The position numbers and the translations under genes were made by a program. Below are positions 1 through 10,057 of a stretch of 64,000 nt of DNA, piece by piece. The notes beneath the pieces were generated by a model, which ran no database searches, was not told where the DNA came from, and worked only from the letters and a program-made list of their open reading frames with translations. This stretch comes from Huiozyma naganishii CBS 8797 (lineage: Eukaryota > Ascomycota > Saccharomycetes > Saccharomycetales > Saccharomycetaceae). Every line of letters starts with the position of its first letter. Position 1 is the stretch's first letter. The stretch is from assembly GCF_000348985.1 (NCBI RefSeq), contig NC_035925.1, positions 620,001-684,000 of the forward strand. Reading direction: 5' to 3'.

Positions 1-156
1 ACGGGACACCACTATGTTCTACCCACAACGCTCAAATCAATACGCCAAAATCCCGCACAGATCACTAGACTAGTGGATATCAAACCCGCAGGACCTGGCG
101 GAGAACTAGAGAAACAATTCATTGCCATGGTGGATTTTGCGACGGAGCTGGACTAA
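1..156 (+). CDS. 3' end of an unidentified gene (5' part outside window)
   Basis: Frame 1 is open from the first base to a TAA at 154-156, giving 51 codons with protein-like composition and an acidic tail (ends MVDFATELD). The start lies before the window. I do not recognise the family, and no domain can be named from 51 residues. In S. cerevisiae the gene beyond RPN14 is CDH1, and this tail does not look like CDH1, so gene order is broken at this edge. A chance open frame of this length is possible. Confidence 0.45.
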   Translation, partial: TGHHYVLPTTLKSIRQNPAQITRLVDIKPAGPGGELEKQFIAMVDFATELD

Positions 157-620
157 GTATACCGGAATTGGAGTTTCAGTCCATTTAACCTACGTCAAAG
201 CAAACACATTTGATCGACCATTTCAATTGAGCCGTTCTCGATCTGCGAAAAACCGTTCCATACCCCCCGAAGCACTTTTCTGTTTTTGCAGAATCGTATA
301 CTTCGGCTTGTCCCACACTGGATTCCATATACCCAGGAATCGTATGGAGCAATGCCATAAAGGGTGAACATTTGATCGACGCCTGGCAAGCCGTATTTGT
401 ATGCCAAAGCTGCTGTGTGGAGTTACTTCGCCCATCCTGACCGGTTTTTGCAGAATGTCTACATTCAATTATTTTCGTTTGAGATATGTTAATTTGTAGT
501 GGAACATATACGAATATAAAGGAAAAAATGAAAATTTACAATTATTATTGTAGAGCTGTGTTACCTTTTGGATCAAGAGACCAACAGAATACAGAACTAG
601 AGTATGGCATTCGTAAGGTA
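157..620. repeat. Spacer with a possible diverged tandem duplication (period 162 bp)
   Basis: This spacer precedes the Zn2Cys6 gene. A 13-bp block (acatttgatcgac) occurs at 206-218 and 368-380, and a 12-bp block (tttttgcagaat) at 283-294 and 445-456. Both pairs are offset by exactly 162 bp, with 64 bp between blocks in each copy. The DNA between the blocks is no longer clearly similar. I infer an old tandem duplication. No intact gene is visible here. Confidence 0.4.
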
Positions 621-2552
621 ATGGGTTCTCGGACTAAAAAGATCACGAGAGTGAGAACCATTAAATCATGTAAATACTGCTACACACACAAATTGAAATG
701 CGATAAAGGTACGCCGTGTTCCAGGTGCCTCTCGATGGAAATGGCTAACGAATGCACTTATGGATTCAATCGAACTAATGGTGCTACTCGGAGTGCTGCG
801 CCACTAAGTAAGGTTGCAAAGGGAGGTGAGAAAATGTGGAACGTTATTGATGAAAGCGCTCTTTATAAATCAAAGTACTTTTATCCATTTTTTACTAGCT
901 CTATAAATGACAGAATTTTGAGTGCGGAAGCATACGGTAAGATCGCGCTTTCGGAAAATTTTGTCAGGAATGAGATTACAAACTTTGATAGACTTGATAC
1001 ATGCAGATTATCCAGTGAAGAAATTTTCAACTTGTTTCCGTCTGGTAAGTCGGTCGCAAGAGCCCAAGTTGAAAGCTTTTTTGAAAATATTCACCCCGTA
1101 ATACCTATAATTAGCAAACAAAAGTTGTTACTGAAATTGGACAATCTTTACAAATATTTGGAGTCTGACAAACAGGTAAGCGTATTGGATGTCTTGCTTC
1201 TTGCGGCCATCTTCTTTTGCTCAGCATACGCTAATGTGGCATCAGGCATTATACCCGATTTATTACTTTGCAATAAGTACTATGCTGCCTATAAAAGCCT
1301 TTTAGATGTGACCGGTTTCCCAATGCGACCTAATATCGAACCGCTACAGGCATTTGTGTTGGTGAATTTTGTCACTGACCCCAATATGGTCGAAGCTACC
1401 GGTTATTCGCCAATGCTTGTTAGAGTAGGACAACAATTGGGATTACATGAATTGTCAAAGCCCTCCTTTAAGAAGAATAAGGAATCAGCAGACCTTATCC
1501 TTCTATGGCACTATTTGTTGTTCATAGAAGGATCGTCATCCGTTGTTTCTGGCTTTGCTTTCAGTACAACCCCAGAGGTGTTTCGGATGGTTCCGCTCCC
1601 GGACGAGGAGACGATTAGAGATGATAACTTTCCTATTGAATTTACCTTGGGGAGATTTACAATAAACGTACTGTTTAGAGAAATCATGGATCTAACATCG
1701 AGGGAAGCTGTGTCTGAAGCAGAACATAAACTAGTCGTGAAACATATAGAGGAAAAGTACATCGAGATTAATCGGCTTGTGGGAGAAATACACGAAGCTG
1801 GATTGTGTTACGATGAGTACTTTACCAGCACATTGCGAATCTTTTTGTACCGGCTGCATCTAAGATACTTTGCTTTGGATACACTAAGGAATCAAAAAAA
1901 TAAAGTACTCGTTAGAACTAATGGGGAATTGGAACCCGTCGAGACAAAAAATATAACATGGATTCTTGAGACTACCCAAAACGTTAGGGAAGAAGTGTTG
2001 CCATTATCGTTGTTGCTGTTGCTTTACACACTAAAAAGGCTTGTACAGAAGGATATGAGCAATTTCATGTGGTATACCAAGGGATCTACTGTCATGCAAT
2101 ATCTTTTTGTCGTGCTGAGGGATTTATATCAAAACCCCAGAAAGGTGTATTCTTTATGGCATTTCCCTAATTTATTCCGGTCGACGATAGATCACGATAT
2201 CTCAGATATAATCAATACTGGACCGCTTTTCTACAAATACATGTTGATTGAGGAATTACTGAAGTTGCTTGAGTTTAAATTGGCACCACTTTGGACCAAG
2301 AATGACTTGTATAAATTTGTTCTTGTGAAGACGGTCAAGGAAAAGGTATGGGCAACACATAGCGAATTCATAGCATCATTAACTGCAGAGAGAAGACAGT
2401 TAATTAAATGTAAATTGTTTTCGTCAGGGACTGAAAACTTGAAAAATAGTAAGAGCATTAGTTTTGAGGACTGTCTGGTCCAGTGGAATAGCGAACCCCA
2501 GTCGTTTGATCCTGGGAAAATCCTCGTAGAGTGGCTAGAGGAATTCCGTTGA
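621..2552 (+). CDS. Zn2Cys6 (Gal4-type) transcription factor
   Basis: A 643-residue fungal zinc-cluster regulator. From the ATG at 621 the six cysteines lie at residues 17, 20, 27, 33, 36 and 45 with canonical spacing C-x2-C-x6-C-x5-C-x2-C-x8-C. A basic segment precedes the cluster, and a long helical middle region matches the usual fungal transcription-factor homology region. An in-frame ATG at 486 would add 45 residues upstream of the cluster; I prefer 621 because the finger is normally close to the N-terminus. The family binds CGG-type half sites and controls metabolic or stress genes, but the target cannot be deduced. S. cerevisiae has no such gene beside RPN14, so this may be an accessory or relocated gene. 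Confidence 0.85.
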   Translation: MGSRTKKITRVRTIKSCKYCYTHKLKCDKGTPCSRCLSMEMANECTYGFNRTNGATRSAAPLSKVAKGGEKMWNVIDESALYKSKYFYPFFTSSINDRILSAEAYGKIALSENFVRNEITNFDRLDTCRLSSEEIFNLFPSGKSVARAQVESFFENIHPVIPIISKQKLLLKLDNLYKYLESDKQVSVLDVLLLAAIFFCSAYANVASGIIPDLLLCNKYYAAYKSLLDVTGFPMRPNIEPLQAFVLVNFVTDPNMVEATGYSPMLVRVGQQLGLHELSKPSFKKNKESADLILLWHYLLFIEGSSSVVSGFAFSTTPEVFRMVPLPDEETIRDDNFPIEFTLGRFTINVLFREIMDLTSREAVSEAEHKLVVKHIEEKYIEINRLVGEIHEAGLCYDEYFTSTLRIFLYRLHLRYFALDTLRNQKNKVLVRTNGELEPVETKNITWILETTQNVREEVLPLSLLLLLYTLKRLVQKDMSNFMWYTKGSTVMQYLFVVLRDLYQNPRKVYSLWHFPNLFRSTIDHDISDIINTGPLFYKYMLIEELLKLLEFKLAPLWTKNDLYKFVLVKTVKEKVWATHSEFIASLTAERRQLIKCKLFSSGTENLKNSKSISFEDCLVQWNSEPQSFDPGKILVEWLEEFR

Positions 2553-2816
2553 TAATAAAGGAAAGATGGTGTATGTATAGAGTTATGAGTAAACACATGA
2601 AGATAATAGAATATAAAGTAGTGACATAGAAAATTTGCATTCCAATCCGTCTTGATTCGTGCTTGACATTTAATAGTAGCAGGCAAAACACGCAATTATC
2701 ATCATTATTGCTATTATTATTTTCAACGCCAAAATCTACGGTTTTCTTTAACTATTCGGTTTAGAGAAACATCTACCAGAAAGAATGGAGTGCTGAAACT
2801 TGGGCGAACGACCAGG

Positions 2817-4055
2817 ATGGTGAGAGAAATACCAGTATATCATATCCAACATGACTTTACAGACTGCATCAAAGATGTGCAAGAGGGCAAACTAGAGGAA
2901 GATAGCTTCTACATCAATAAAGACCTAACGCTAGATAAAATCAAAGAGTACAGGGTTAACATACGTTCACAAGACGACTCCGAATACGATGCAGGACAAG
3001 GAAATACCTTCCAAAAAGTTACTCCAGACAGATACAGAGCAATATTGGATGGAGATTTGTGTTCTTTTCAAGCGTGCAGTAGTGATTATTCTGCTGAAAC
3101 CGAGGACACAGAGTGGACTGCTGTTGATGCCATTGACACGCCAACATCTCAGTATGTACTTGGTGACTCTAACGGAAACATACATCTGTATTATGAGCTG
3201 TTTAACCCTTTATATAAGATCGAGGAAGCGCATTTCGGTGATATTACATCAGTCAAGTTCTTCCCCAGTGGCAAGCTCATCCTGTCGGCATCAACAGATA
3301 TGCGAATGAAGATATGGTCCCTGGAAGACAGGTTTAATCCAAGAACATTTGTAGGACACCAAGGTCCTATTACTGATACGGCGATTATTGATAGAGGCAG
3401 AAATGTTTTATCTAGTTCTAAAGATGGGAAGCTAAAGCTATGGGAATGCGGCTCTGGGAAGGCAGTTGCCACTATGTTCAGAAAAGAAAACCCAAATGAC
3501 GCTATCAATTCAATGTCGTTATTAGTTGATAACAGTCCAGGTCGGGAACAAAATAATGGGCCATTGGAATTTGGAACCCTCGGAAAACGGGCTCTGGCGG
3601 GGCACTCTTCTGGAGTTGTTACCATGCACGATATCTTCAGCAAGGATGAGCAATTACAACTGCCAAACGAATTCATGTGTGCATGTAATGCTGTTGCTGC
3701 ATCAGAAGGGAAGCAGAATAGTATATATGCTGGCTACCAGGATGGGACTGTTGCAGAATGGGATTTAAGGTTCCCCGCAAAAAGCGTGTCAAGCATTTCA
3801 TTCAATAAGGGCACCCCAATTAATACATTATGCGCCACAGACCGGTTCCTGTATATTTCTTCCGAACCTGATACAAGTATAAAGCTTGATATATCGGGAG
3901 AAAATGGATCTTCCACAAGTCAGGAACCAGCTACGTTCTTGGTTTCAAATGACAATAAAGTGTCGCAATTCATTCAGGCGCCCCGAAAGGATAGTGTTGT
4001 TTCCGTAGGTAACCGTGGTTTCATTGCTGCATACAAGGTTTATTATAATTCGTGA
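2817..4055 (+). CDS. RPN14: Rpn14, proteasome 19S base assembly chaperone
   Basis: A WD40-repeat protein of 412 residues (S. cerevisiae Rpn14 is 417). In yeast Rpn14 binds the ATPase Rpt6 and helps assemble the base of the 19S regulatory particle. Visible family signatures are HFGDITSVKFFPSG, DMRMKIWSLED, NPRTFVGHQGPITD, IIDRGRNVLSSSKDGKLKLW and the C-terminal TFLVSNDNKVSQF. The first ATG in frame that fits the family start is 2817 (MVREIPVYHI); the codon at 2790 in the same frame is GTG. The gene lies tandem to COG7, as in S. cerevisiae YGL004C-YGL005C, which supports orthology. Confidence 0.93.
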   Translation: MVREIPVYHIQHDFTDCIKDVQEGKLEEDSFYINKDLTLDKIKEYRVNIRSQDDSEYDAGQGNTFQKVTPDRYRAILDGDLCSFQACSSDYSAETEDTEWTAVDAIDTPTSQYVLGDSNGNIHLYYELFNPLYKIEEAHFGDITSVKFFPSGKLILSASTDMRMKIWSLEDRFNPRTFVGHQGPITDTAIIDRGRNVLSSSKDGKLKLWECGSGKAVATMFRKENPNDAINSMSLLVDNSPGREQNNGPLEFGTLGKRALAGHSSGVVTMHDIFSKDEQLQLPNEFMCACNAVAASEGKQNSIYAGYQDGTVAEWDLRFPAKSVSSISFNKGTPINTLCATDRFLYISSEPDTSIKLDISGENGSSTSQEPATFLVSNDNKVSQFIQAPRKDSVVSVGNRGFIAAYKVYYNS

Positions 4056-4194
4056 GGTCACTACCTTATATTCAACATTACATATGGCTTCCATTTTTCT
4101 CTTTTTTCATTTTATTTACCTGCAAGTAAGTAATACAAGTGGCCTTCACAGAACAGACTGACGCTTGAAGGGGAGGTGGGAGCTGTATATCGCA

Positions 4195-5079
4195 ATGTCA
4201 CACAACAAAGATACCGAGTCGAATATAAAACGGCAAGATGAGCTGCTGGACATGTTTTTTGATGAAAACTTTGTGCCTCAAGCATTTGTAGACATACTGT
4301 TGTCTAGCACCAAGTCAGATGACTTCGGGCAATTGCGTACCATGTCGACATCGTTGTTAGCACGCTTGGACTTTTACACTAAAAGCTTAACTTCTAGGCT
4401 AGAAAATACTATATGGAATTTAGAGAAACTATCCGAAACGCTTCCGGGGACCTGGATCAACACTTCAGGTAAGGAGGAATCAAGATCCAAAGAAAATACT
4501 TTGAACAGTTTAGTAGGCGCAAAATCGAACTCACCGGCAGAATCGTATGGTGTTTCGAAACTAGAATACTATCTAGACACACTAGGTAGCTCAGTAAAAG
4601 CGTTGAAAACTGATTTGTCCAAAATTGAGAATGATTTGGATCAAATGAATGAGATATCACACGAAGGCGAGGCTGTATTAGGGAAGTTACGTGCGCTGGG
4701 GTTAGTAAAGGCAAGATTGGACAATGTTCTACATGTTTTCATGCGGCTGAAAAGTATTCTTATCATCTCGGAAGGTAACCCTGTAGAGGCCAGTATCAAG
4801 GATGCTCTTCCAAACGTTTCTTCAAGGGACTTCGAACTTTCTCTACAAACACTAGCGGAAGCAATAACGCAGTCGCTGAAAGAATCTTTAGAGAAGGAGA
4901 AGAATGATCAATTGAATAGAGAACTTTTGACGAAAATCGATAACTTTTCTGAACTGGAGCCGGTGTTTAAAGGGCTACAACCGTTTTACGACCTCTATTC
5001 AGAGTTTGCGAATACAATCGAACGTAACGCTCAAAGTTATCTCCGCCAAAAGGATATAGTTGGCGAGTTTGGGATATAG
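4195..5079 (+). CDS. COG7: Cog7, conserved oligomeric Golgi complex subunit
   Basis: A 294-residue, mostly helical protein rich in heptad-like segments, close to S. cerevisiae Cog7 (279). Cog7 belongs to lobe B of the COG tethering complex, which acts in retrograde vesicle transport within the Golgi. The sequence reads LLDMFFDENFVPQAFVDILL near the N-terminus, followed by coiled-coil-like stretches. I start at the ATG at 4195 (MSHNKDTES); the upstream in-frame codon at 4165 is TTG. Assignment rests on size, helical character and the conserved order RPN14-COG7-PMC1. It converges with PMC1, leaving 156 bp between the stops. Confidence 0.85.
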   Translation: MSHNKDTESNIKRQDELLDMFFDENFVPQAFVDILLSSTKSDDFGQLRTMSTSLLARLDFYTKSLTSRLENTIWNLEKLSETLPGTWINTSGKEESRSKENTLNSLVGAKSNSPAESYGVSKLEYYLDTLGSSVKALKTDLSKIENDLDQMNEISHEGEAVLGKLRALGLVKARLDNVLHVFMRLKSILIISEGNPVEASIKDALPNVSSRDFELSLQTLAEAITQSLKESLEKEKNDQLNRELLTKIDNFSELEPVFKGLQPFYDLYSEFANTIERNAQSYLRQKDIVGEFGI

Positions 5080-5115
5080 TCACCGCTGTGTTGTATCCCA
5101 GAGTTAGGACTTGCG

Positions 5116-5126
5116 CCCCCCCCCCC
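5116..5126. repeat. 11-base poly-C tract
   Basis: Eleven consecutive C residues lie in the short spacer between the convergent COG7 and PMC1 stop codons. It is a simple homopolymer and a likely site of length errors in sequencing. Confidence 0.9.
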
Positions 5127-5235
5127 TCCACGAAGAACCTGACTCTAAATACATCACCTGAACGTATGCGTTCTAATATATAAATAAATATACGAAAAAC
5201 CTTTATATATTACCACAGCTGCCAGTTCAGGAGGT

Positions 5236-8200
5236 TTAGAAATATGCGCTGGAACCTGAACTCGCATTATCTAACAATGCTTCCTCGTCATCGTCTTGTT
5301 TATGAGTTGATCTCAAAAACTCAAGACCTACGACGTATTTTAGTTTTAGGAATAACTTGGCAGGGAATATCCTGATTGCCCACTCATCTGGACATATCCT
5401 AATCAACACACCAACAGGGAGTGAAAGCAACCCGCACCCTACCGCGGTGACCCACATTTGTTTAGTTTGTGGGGCGATGGAAAAGGGAGTACCACCATAA
5501 AACATTATCAAGGTTTGGAATGCGCCGATAATGCCCATAATAACCAAAAAGTAATAGTTCCTGAACAAGTCCTGGAAAAAGTTTAAATTAGCTTGGCTGA
5601 TTCTGTCTTTCCAGTAAGAGATACCGTCACATTCATCCAATTTTCTAGACACCAGTAAGGTAAAAAACTGAAGCCAGACAAAGGTATTGAAGGTCATCGC
5701 ATTTAATTGCTGCTGTTGGTGGCCTGAAATTTCTGTTTCACCTGGGAAAAAAATAGCCTGTCCATGAAAGTGTAGAGTAAATGTTACAATCAACTGCAGT
5801 AAAGCCTGTCCCAATATCATCTTCCATGTCGAAGGTGTTATCAGCGGAGTCGCACGGCCTCTTGGCTTTCTCGTCATGATATTTGGATCAGGCTTATCAG
5901 TGGCCAAGGCCAAAGCCGCTAGAGTATCCATAATCAAATTAACCCACAATAGTTGAACTGCAGTCAACACAGAGGTCTCATCATCAGAGGCAACGGAGGA
6001 AACAAACGTTAGCGTAACAGCGGTGCAGTTAACGATCAACTGGAACTGGATAAACTTCTTGATGGAAATTGAAACACATCTACCCCATTTAATAGCGTTT
6101 ACAATAGCGGAGAAATCATCAGTCATCAAAATAATATCAGAGGCCTCCCTTGCAACTTCGGTGCCCGAAATCCCCATGGAAAACCCAACATCCGCCAGTT
6201 TTAAGGCGGGCGCATCGTTCGTACCATCACCGGTCACAGCAACGACCTCTCCCATACCTTTTAAGGTTTCCACCAAAAGCCTCTTATCCTCCGGTGATGA
6301 TCTCGCAAGTACTCTTAAATCCGGTAGAATGTTAACACGCTCATCGTGGGAAAGTTTGCGGAATTTAGGGCCCTCCATCGCGTGTTTCGGGTTTTCAAAA
6401 GTTTTTGGAGATAGTATGTTACAGTTTTTGGCAATAGCTCTGGCGGTCAGAATGTTATCACCTGTTACCATTCTTACCGTTACACCAGCATCCTGACATT
6501 GAAGAACAGAATTCCTCACATCTGGGCGTAAGGGATCCATGATACCAACAAACCCATCCAGCACCAGACCCGATTCTCCTTCCGCATCTGAAGGTAAGCT
6601 TTCAGAAAGAAGCGATTCAGGTTTAGCTTGTTCCGGATTCTCGTCCACAAACTGCTCCGGCGGCCAGGATTTTAACCCAGGAAAGTCTCTATGTGCTACG
6701 GAGATAGCTCTTAAAGCATTGTTTGCGAGTTTTTGAATTTCGTCGTTAACGGTCTTTCTCAAGGCATCGTCTAGTTTCTCACTGTATTTTCCGGAAGATT
6801 CGTCGACTTGAGAGTTTCTTTTACTCTGGCATTCATTGAAGATCATCTCCGCAGCACCTTTTGCAAAGAGTCGATACAACCCAGTGTCCTTGTATTTCAC
6901 TACAACCCCAGACCATTTCCTAGAACTTTCGAAAGGAATAAGTTGAGCAATCTCCGCAACGTTAAAATTTTCTTCTGGGTGGTCACGCAAACTTTGGAGC
7001 TCCCCCCATTTCAGATCCATTGATTTTCTCGCCATATTTAATAGCGCAGTTTCAGTCTTGGACCCAATATACGGTTCTTCCCTCCCCTTCGAAACCCTCT
7101 CCATCAGGATTGAATTATCATCATCGTCTCCAGATGCAGAATCAACGTCATCTAATTGCGGTTCTGCATTGAATGGCGAATCCGTAGAGTTAGCACGGTA
7201 GTCCTTATTTTCAAAGGCGGTAGAGTTCAAAATCAGGTTTGCAAAGACGTCATCCCTCAATTCTGTGGAAACAAATTCTGCATCTTTGTGGAAAATCTCA
7301 TGAGATGACGTGTCGACCTCTCTATCGCTGTCTGAACTATCATCGAATCTGCTGGAACCGAAAACCCCCTTAACTACAGACATTATGTTTTCCGTTAATG
7401 TCCCCGTTTTGTCCGAGCACACAGCAGTCGCGGAACCCATAGTTTCACACGCCCTTAGGACTCTAACCAGATTACCGTCCTTGGTCATCCTTGTGGTTGC
7501 AAAGGCTAACGCCAAAGTTACCGCCAAGGGCAAACCTTCAGGAACAGCGACAACAATCACGGTAACCGATGTGATGAAGATATTCATAAATTTGGTACCC
7601 TTTTCAGCTCGAGGCAAGTCGTGGAAACGCCCGTTAGGAAGGAGCACGTAAAGTAGGAATCTGATAAAGAGGACAGAAAACAGTATGATTGCGGCAACAC
7701 AACCGTAGACAGATATGCTGTCTGCTAGCTGACTTAACCGTTCTTGTAAAGGTGTCGAATCTGTTTCCACTTTAAGCGACATCATGGTCCTGCCATAAAT
7801 GGAGTTTGTGCCGACAGACGTTACCACGGCTTTCCCAAGACCGGAAAGCAATTTGGACCCCGAAATTAGCATGCAGTCGGGGACTTTGTCGCCGTCAGAA
7901 TTGGCATACCCGATATCTAATGGTGTTCCACCATACTGGGAGGCAGCGTTGGTGCTGGTCATCTTGTCGAAAATCTCCAAGCATGATTTCAAGTCGTGCT
8001 TCTTGATGGTATCGGATTCCCCCGTGATTGAGGATTCGTCCGCTTCACATTCACCTCGTACGAGGATGGAGTCCGCTGGTATTACGTCACCTGTCTGCAG
8101 GGAGATAATGTCTCCGACAAGGATGTGGTGGATGGATATTAGAACCTCGTGCCCATTTCGGATGACTATAACCTGCCTGTTTTGCTTTTTTTTATTTAAT

Positions 8201-8724
8201 TTGGTGAATTGCAACTCCTTCTGGTAGTCGTTCAAGGCACCCACGAAGACAACGACAACAACAGCCATCATAATAGCGATACCTTCGATCCAATCCACTT
8301 TCTTGATTGGGTTGCCCTCAGGGTCATACTCCACGGGCGTATAGAAATATTCGTACATCCCGAGGGCAAACGAAACGATAGCAGCAGCCGTTAGCAACAG
8401 CATCGTTTTGTCGTTAAAGGCTTCCCATATTAATTTCCCAAAACTCTTTGGTAGTCTCTCTGGGATCCTGTTATCCCCGTATTTCCTGTACCGATCCGTT
8501 GACCGATGGTTCTGTGTCCCCTCAGTCTCGTTTAGTGGTACTTTGATACCAGTCTCCAGATCGGTCTTCAAGTACTTGAACAGGTTCTCCTCTTTATTCT
8601 TGAACACTTTTTTGAATGCCAGTAGTGATTTCGGGTTATGCAGTTCGGCCAGCTGGTCAGTGTCCAATTTGAACGCACCTGCACCCTCTGTGAGTTCATG
8701 GTCGTTATGCTCCTCGTGTTCCAT
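5236..8724 (-). CDS. PMC1: Pmc1, vacuolar Ca2+-transporting P-type ATPase
   Basis: A P2B-type calcium pump of 1162 residues (S. cerevisiae Pmc1, 1173). It moves cytosolic Ca2+ into the vacuole and confers calcium tolerance. Seen in order: paired N-terminal membrane segments, the TGES actuator loop (ITGESDTIKKHD), the M4 motif VAVPEGLPLAV, the phosphorylation site [10 protein letters not shown] with the catalytic aspartate at residue 438, the nucleotide-binding KGAAE, the hinge VTGDGTNDAPALK, and C-terminal membrane segments. An acidic insertion (about residues 460-560) lies within the cytosolic loop. The ATG is at 8722-8724; the in-frame codon three upstream is TTG. It converges with COG7, and its 5' side faces the long gene-free region. 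Confidence 0.96.
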   Translation of the reverse strand: MEHEEHNDHELTEGAGAFKLDTDQLAELHNPKSLLAFKKVFKNKEENLFKYLKTDLETGIKVPLNETEGTQNHRSTDRYRKYGDNRIPERLPKSFGKLIWEAFNDKTMLLLTAAAIVSFALGMYEYFYTPVEYDPEGNPIKKVDWIEGIAIMMAVVVVVFVGALNDYQKELQFTKLNKKKQNRQVIVIRNGHEVLISIHHILVGDIISLQTGDVIPADSILVRGECEADESSITGESDTIKKHDLKSCLEIFDKMTSTNAASQYGGTPLDIGYANSDGDKVPDCMLISGSKLLSGLGKAVVTSVGTNSIYGRTMMSLKVETDSTPLQERLSQLADSISVYGCVAAIILFSVLFIRFLLYVLLPNGRFHDLPRAEKGTKFMNIFITSVTVIVVAVPEGLPLAVTLALAFATTRMTKDGNLVRVLRACETMGSATAVCSDKTGTLTENIMSVVKGVFGSSRFDDSSDSDREVDTSSHEIFHKDAEFVSTELRDDVFANLILNSTAFENKDYRANSTDSPFNAEPQLDDVDSASGDDDDNSILMERVSKGREEPYIGSKTETALLNMARKSMDLKWGELQSLRDHPEENFNVAEIAQLIPFESSRKWSGVVVKYKDTGLYRLFAKGAAEMIFNECQSKRNSQVDESSGKYSEKLDDALRKTVNDEIQKLANNALRAISVAHRDFPGLKSWPPEQFVDENPEQAKPESLLSESLPSDAEGESGLVLDGFVGIMDPLRPDVRNSVLQCQDAGVTVRMVTGDNILTARAIAKNCNILSPKTFENPKHAMEGPKFRKLSHDERVNILPDLRVLARSSPEDKRLLVETLKGMGEVVAVTGDGTNDAPALKLADVGFSMGISGTEVAREASDIILMTDDFSAIVNAIKWGRCVSISIKKFIQFQLIVNCTAVTLTFVSSVASDDETSVLTAVQLLWVNLIMDTLAALALATDKPDPNIMTRKPRGRATPLITPSTWKMILGQALLQLIVTFTLHFHGQAIFFPGETEISGHQQQQLNAMTFNTFVWLQFFTLLVSRKLDECDGISYWKDRISQANLNFFQDLFRNYYFLVIMGIIGAFQTLIMFYGGTPFSIAPQTKQMWVTAVGCGLLSLPVGVLIRICPDEWAIRIFPAKLFLKLKYVVGLEFLRSTHKQDDDEEALLDNASSGSSAYF

Positions 8725-10057
8725 GGCTTGCAATTGTTATATTAGCCACTTCTTTTGGGGTTCAAGCAACGTACAGAAGCAATTATGTGGGGGGTGGATA
8801 ATTGAAAATAGAATTCTGAGTCCTTCGCAAACAGTAACTGAGACTTAGTGGAAGCGAGTAAAGCGTCAAGAGGCGATCCGAAAGGGAGTATCGTTCTCTT
8901 ATTTGAGTTCAAAATTGAATTACGCTTTTCTCAAGTCCCCCTTGCCAGAAATGAAAAATTATTCACTGTCAAGGAGAGAAGAGGGAATAAATAGGAAAGA
9001 GAAGTAACACAAGAGAAAGAGAGAGACAACTGGGTAGGCAAATCAAATAATCGAGAAATTTGAGAAGGAGGATAAGTTATTAATTAATATATACTACGCT
9101 TTATAAGACAACATGACAATGCACGTAACACGGATTATGTAGAAGTACGCTTAAAATCAAGGGTCTTGTTCGTTTTTCTTCCTTCCTTTCTTCTCTCCCT
9201 CTCGGATTCCGTAAAAGAGGACGAAGAACCACTCGCGCTTATAGGTGGGGGGGGTGCTTTAAGAGTATGCACCACACTAAGACAAGCGATTCAGCCTCGT
9301 TTCATCTTCCCCTCTTTTGCTCCGCTTCTCTCTGTCTTGCACGAGATGATGCTGTGACTATGAACACTCTGCGATAGTTTGCAGTCTACAAAGAGGGGTC
9401 CGGGATAAGGCAGAGTTCCGAAGGATCCAGACCCATCAGAAGAGCAAGAGCACCACTGTTTGTAGCCATGTAATTGGTCTGGTTCACTGCGGTCCGATTG
9501 ATGGAAGAAGGGAGTGATACCCGAGCCATCTCTGCCCCTCTCTTTCTGCTGTAGTCTGTATCTCTTGTCAAAACCAGAATCCCTGTCAAATCAGAGTGGA
9601 AAAAAAAGAAAAAACGAGGCTGTGTAGGCGACCAGGAACGTGGTGATTTGTCTATTGCGTACAGTACCGTACAGTACTGGAACCGCGGAGGAGCGGGGAG
9701 TGTGTGTGTGGACGATAAATGGTACCCTTTTAAAAACCGCAACAGGCTGGACCCCACTCGTATGATTCCGTGCTGGTGTGTTGAAGGGTTTGCTTGGTCT
9801 CTTTCTTTCAAAAGCGATGAGCCAGCTAGAATAAAGTTTGTGGCTCAATAAGACACTCCAACCCAGTTACAACCGAGATTTATCTTTTTACTTGGTAAAA
9901 CACACATCATCCTATTTCTTGCATTAGTAGCGTTCCATTTGGACCAATATATGTTTCTCATTTATTGCTTGACCATAAAATCTATTGGAAACCAAAAAAT
10001 GGTAAAATTATGTCAGAACTATAAACAGGGAGTGAAGGTGTTAGCGTAAGCCACGGT
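8725..10057. other. Gene-free region upstream of PMC1
   Basis: This stretch holds the PMC1 promoter and then about 1 kb in which I see no convincing gene. Open frames of up to about 140 codons occur around 9386-9851 but overlap each other in several frames and run through simple sequence (poly-T, poly-G at 9247-9254), so I read them as chance. A short duplicated motif (cagtaccgtacagtac) is visible near 9660-9678. Confidence 0.6.

Noticed and set aside
9386..9851. Open frames of 67-141 codons on both strands upstream of PMC1
   Set aside because: They overlap in several frames, include homopolymer-encoded Phe/Lys runs and show no domain or conserved start, so they are most likely chance.
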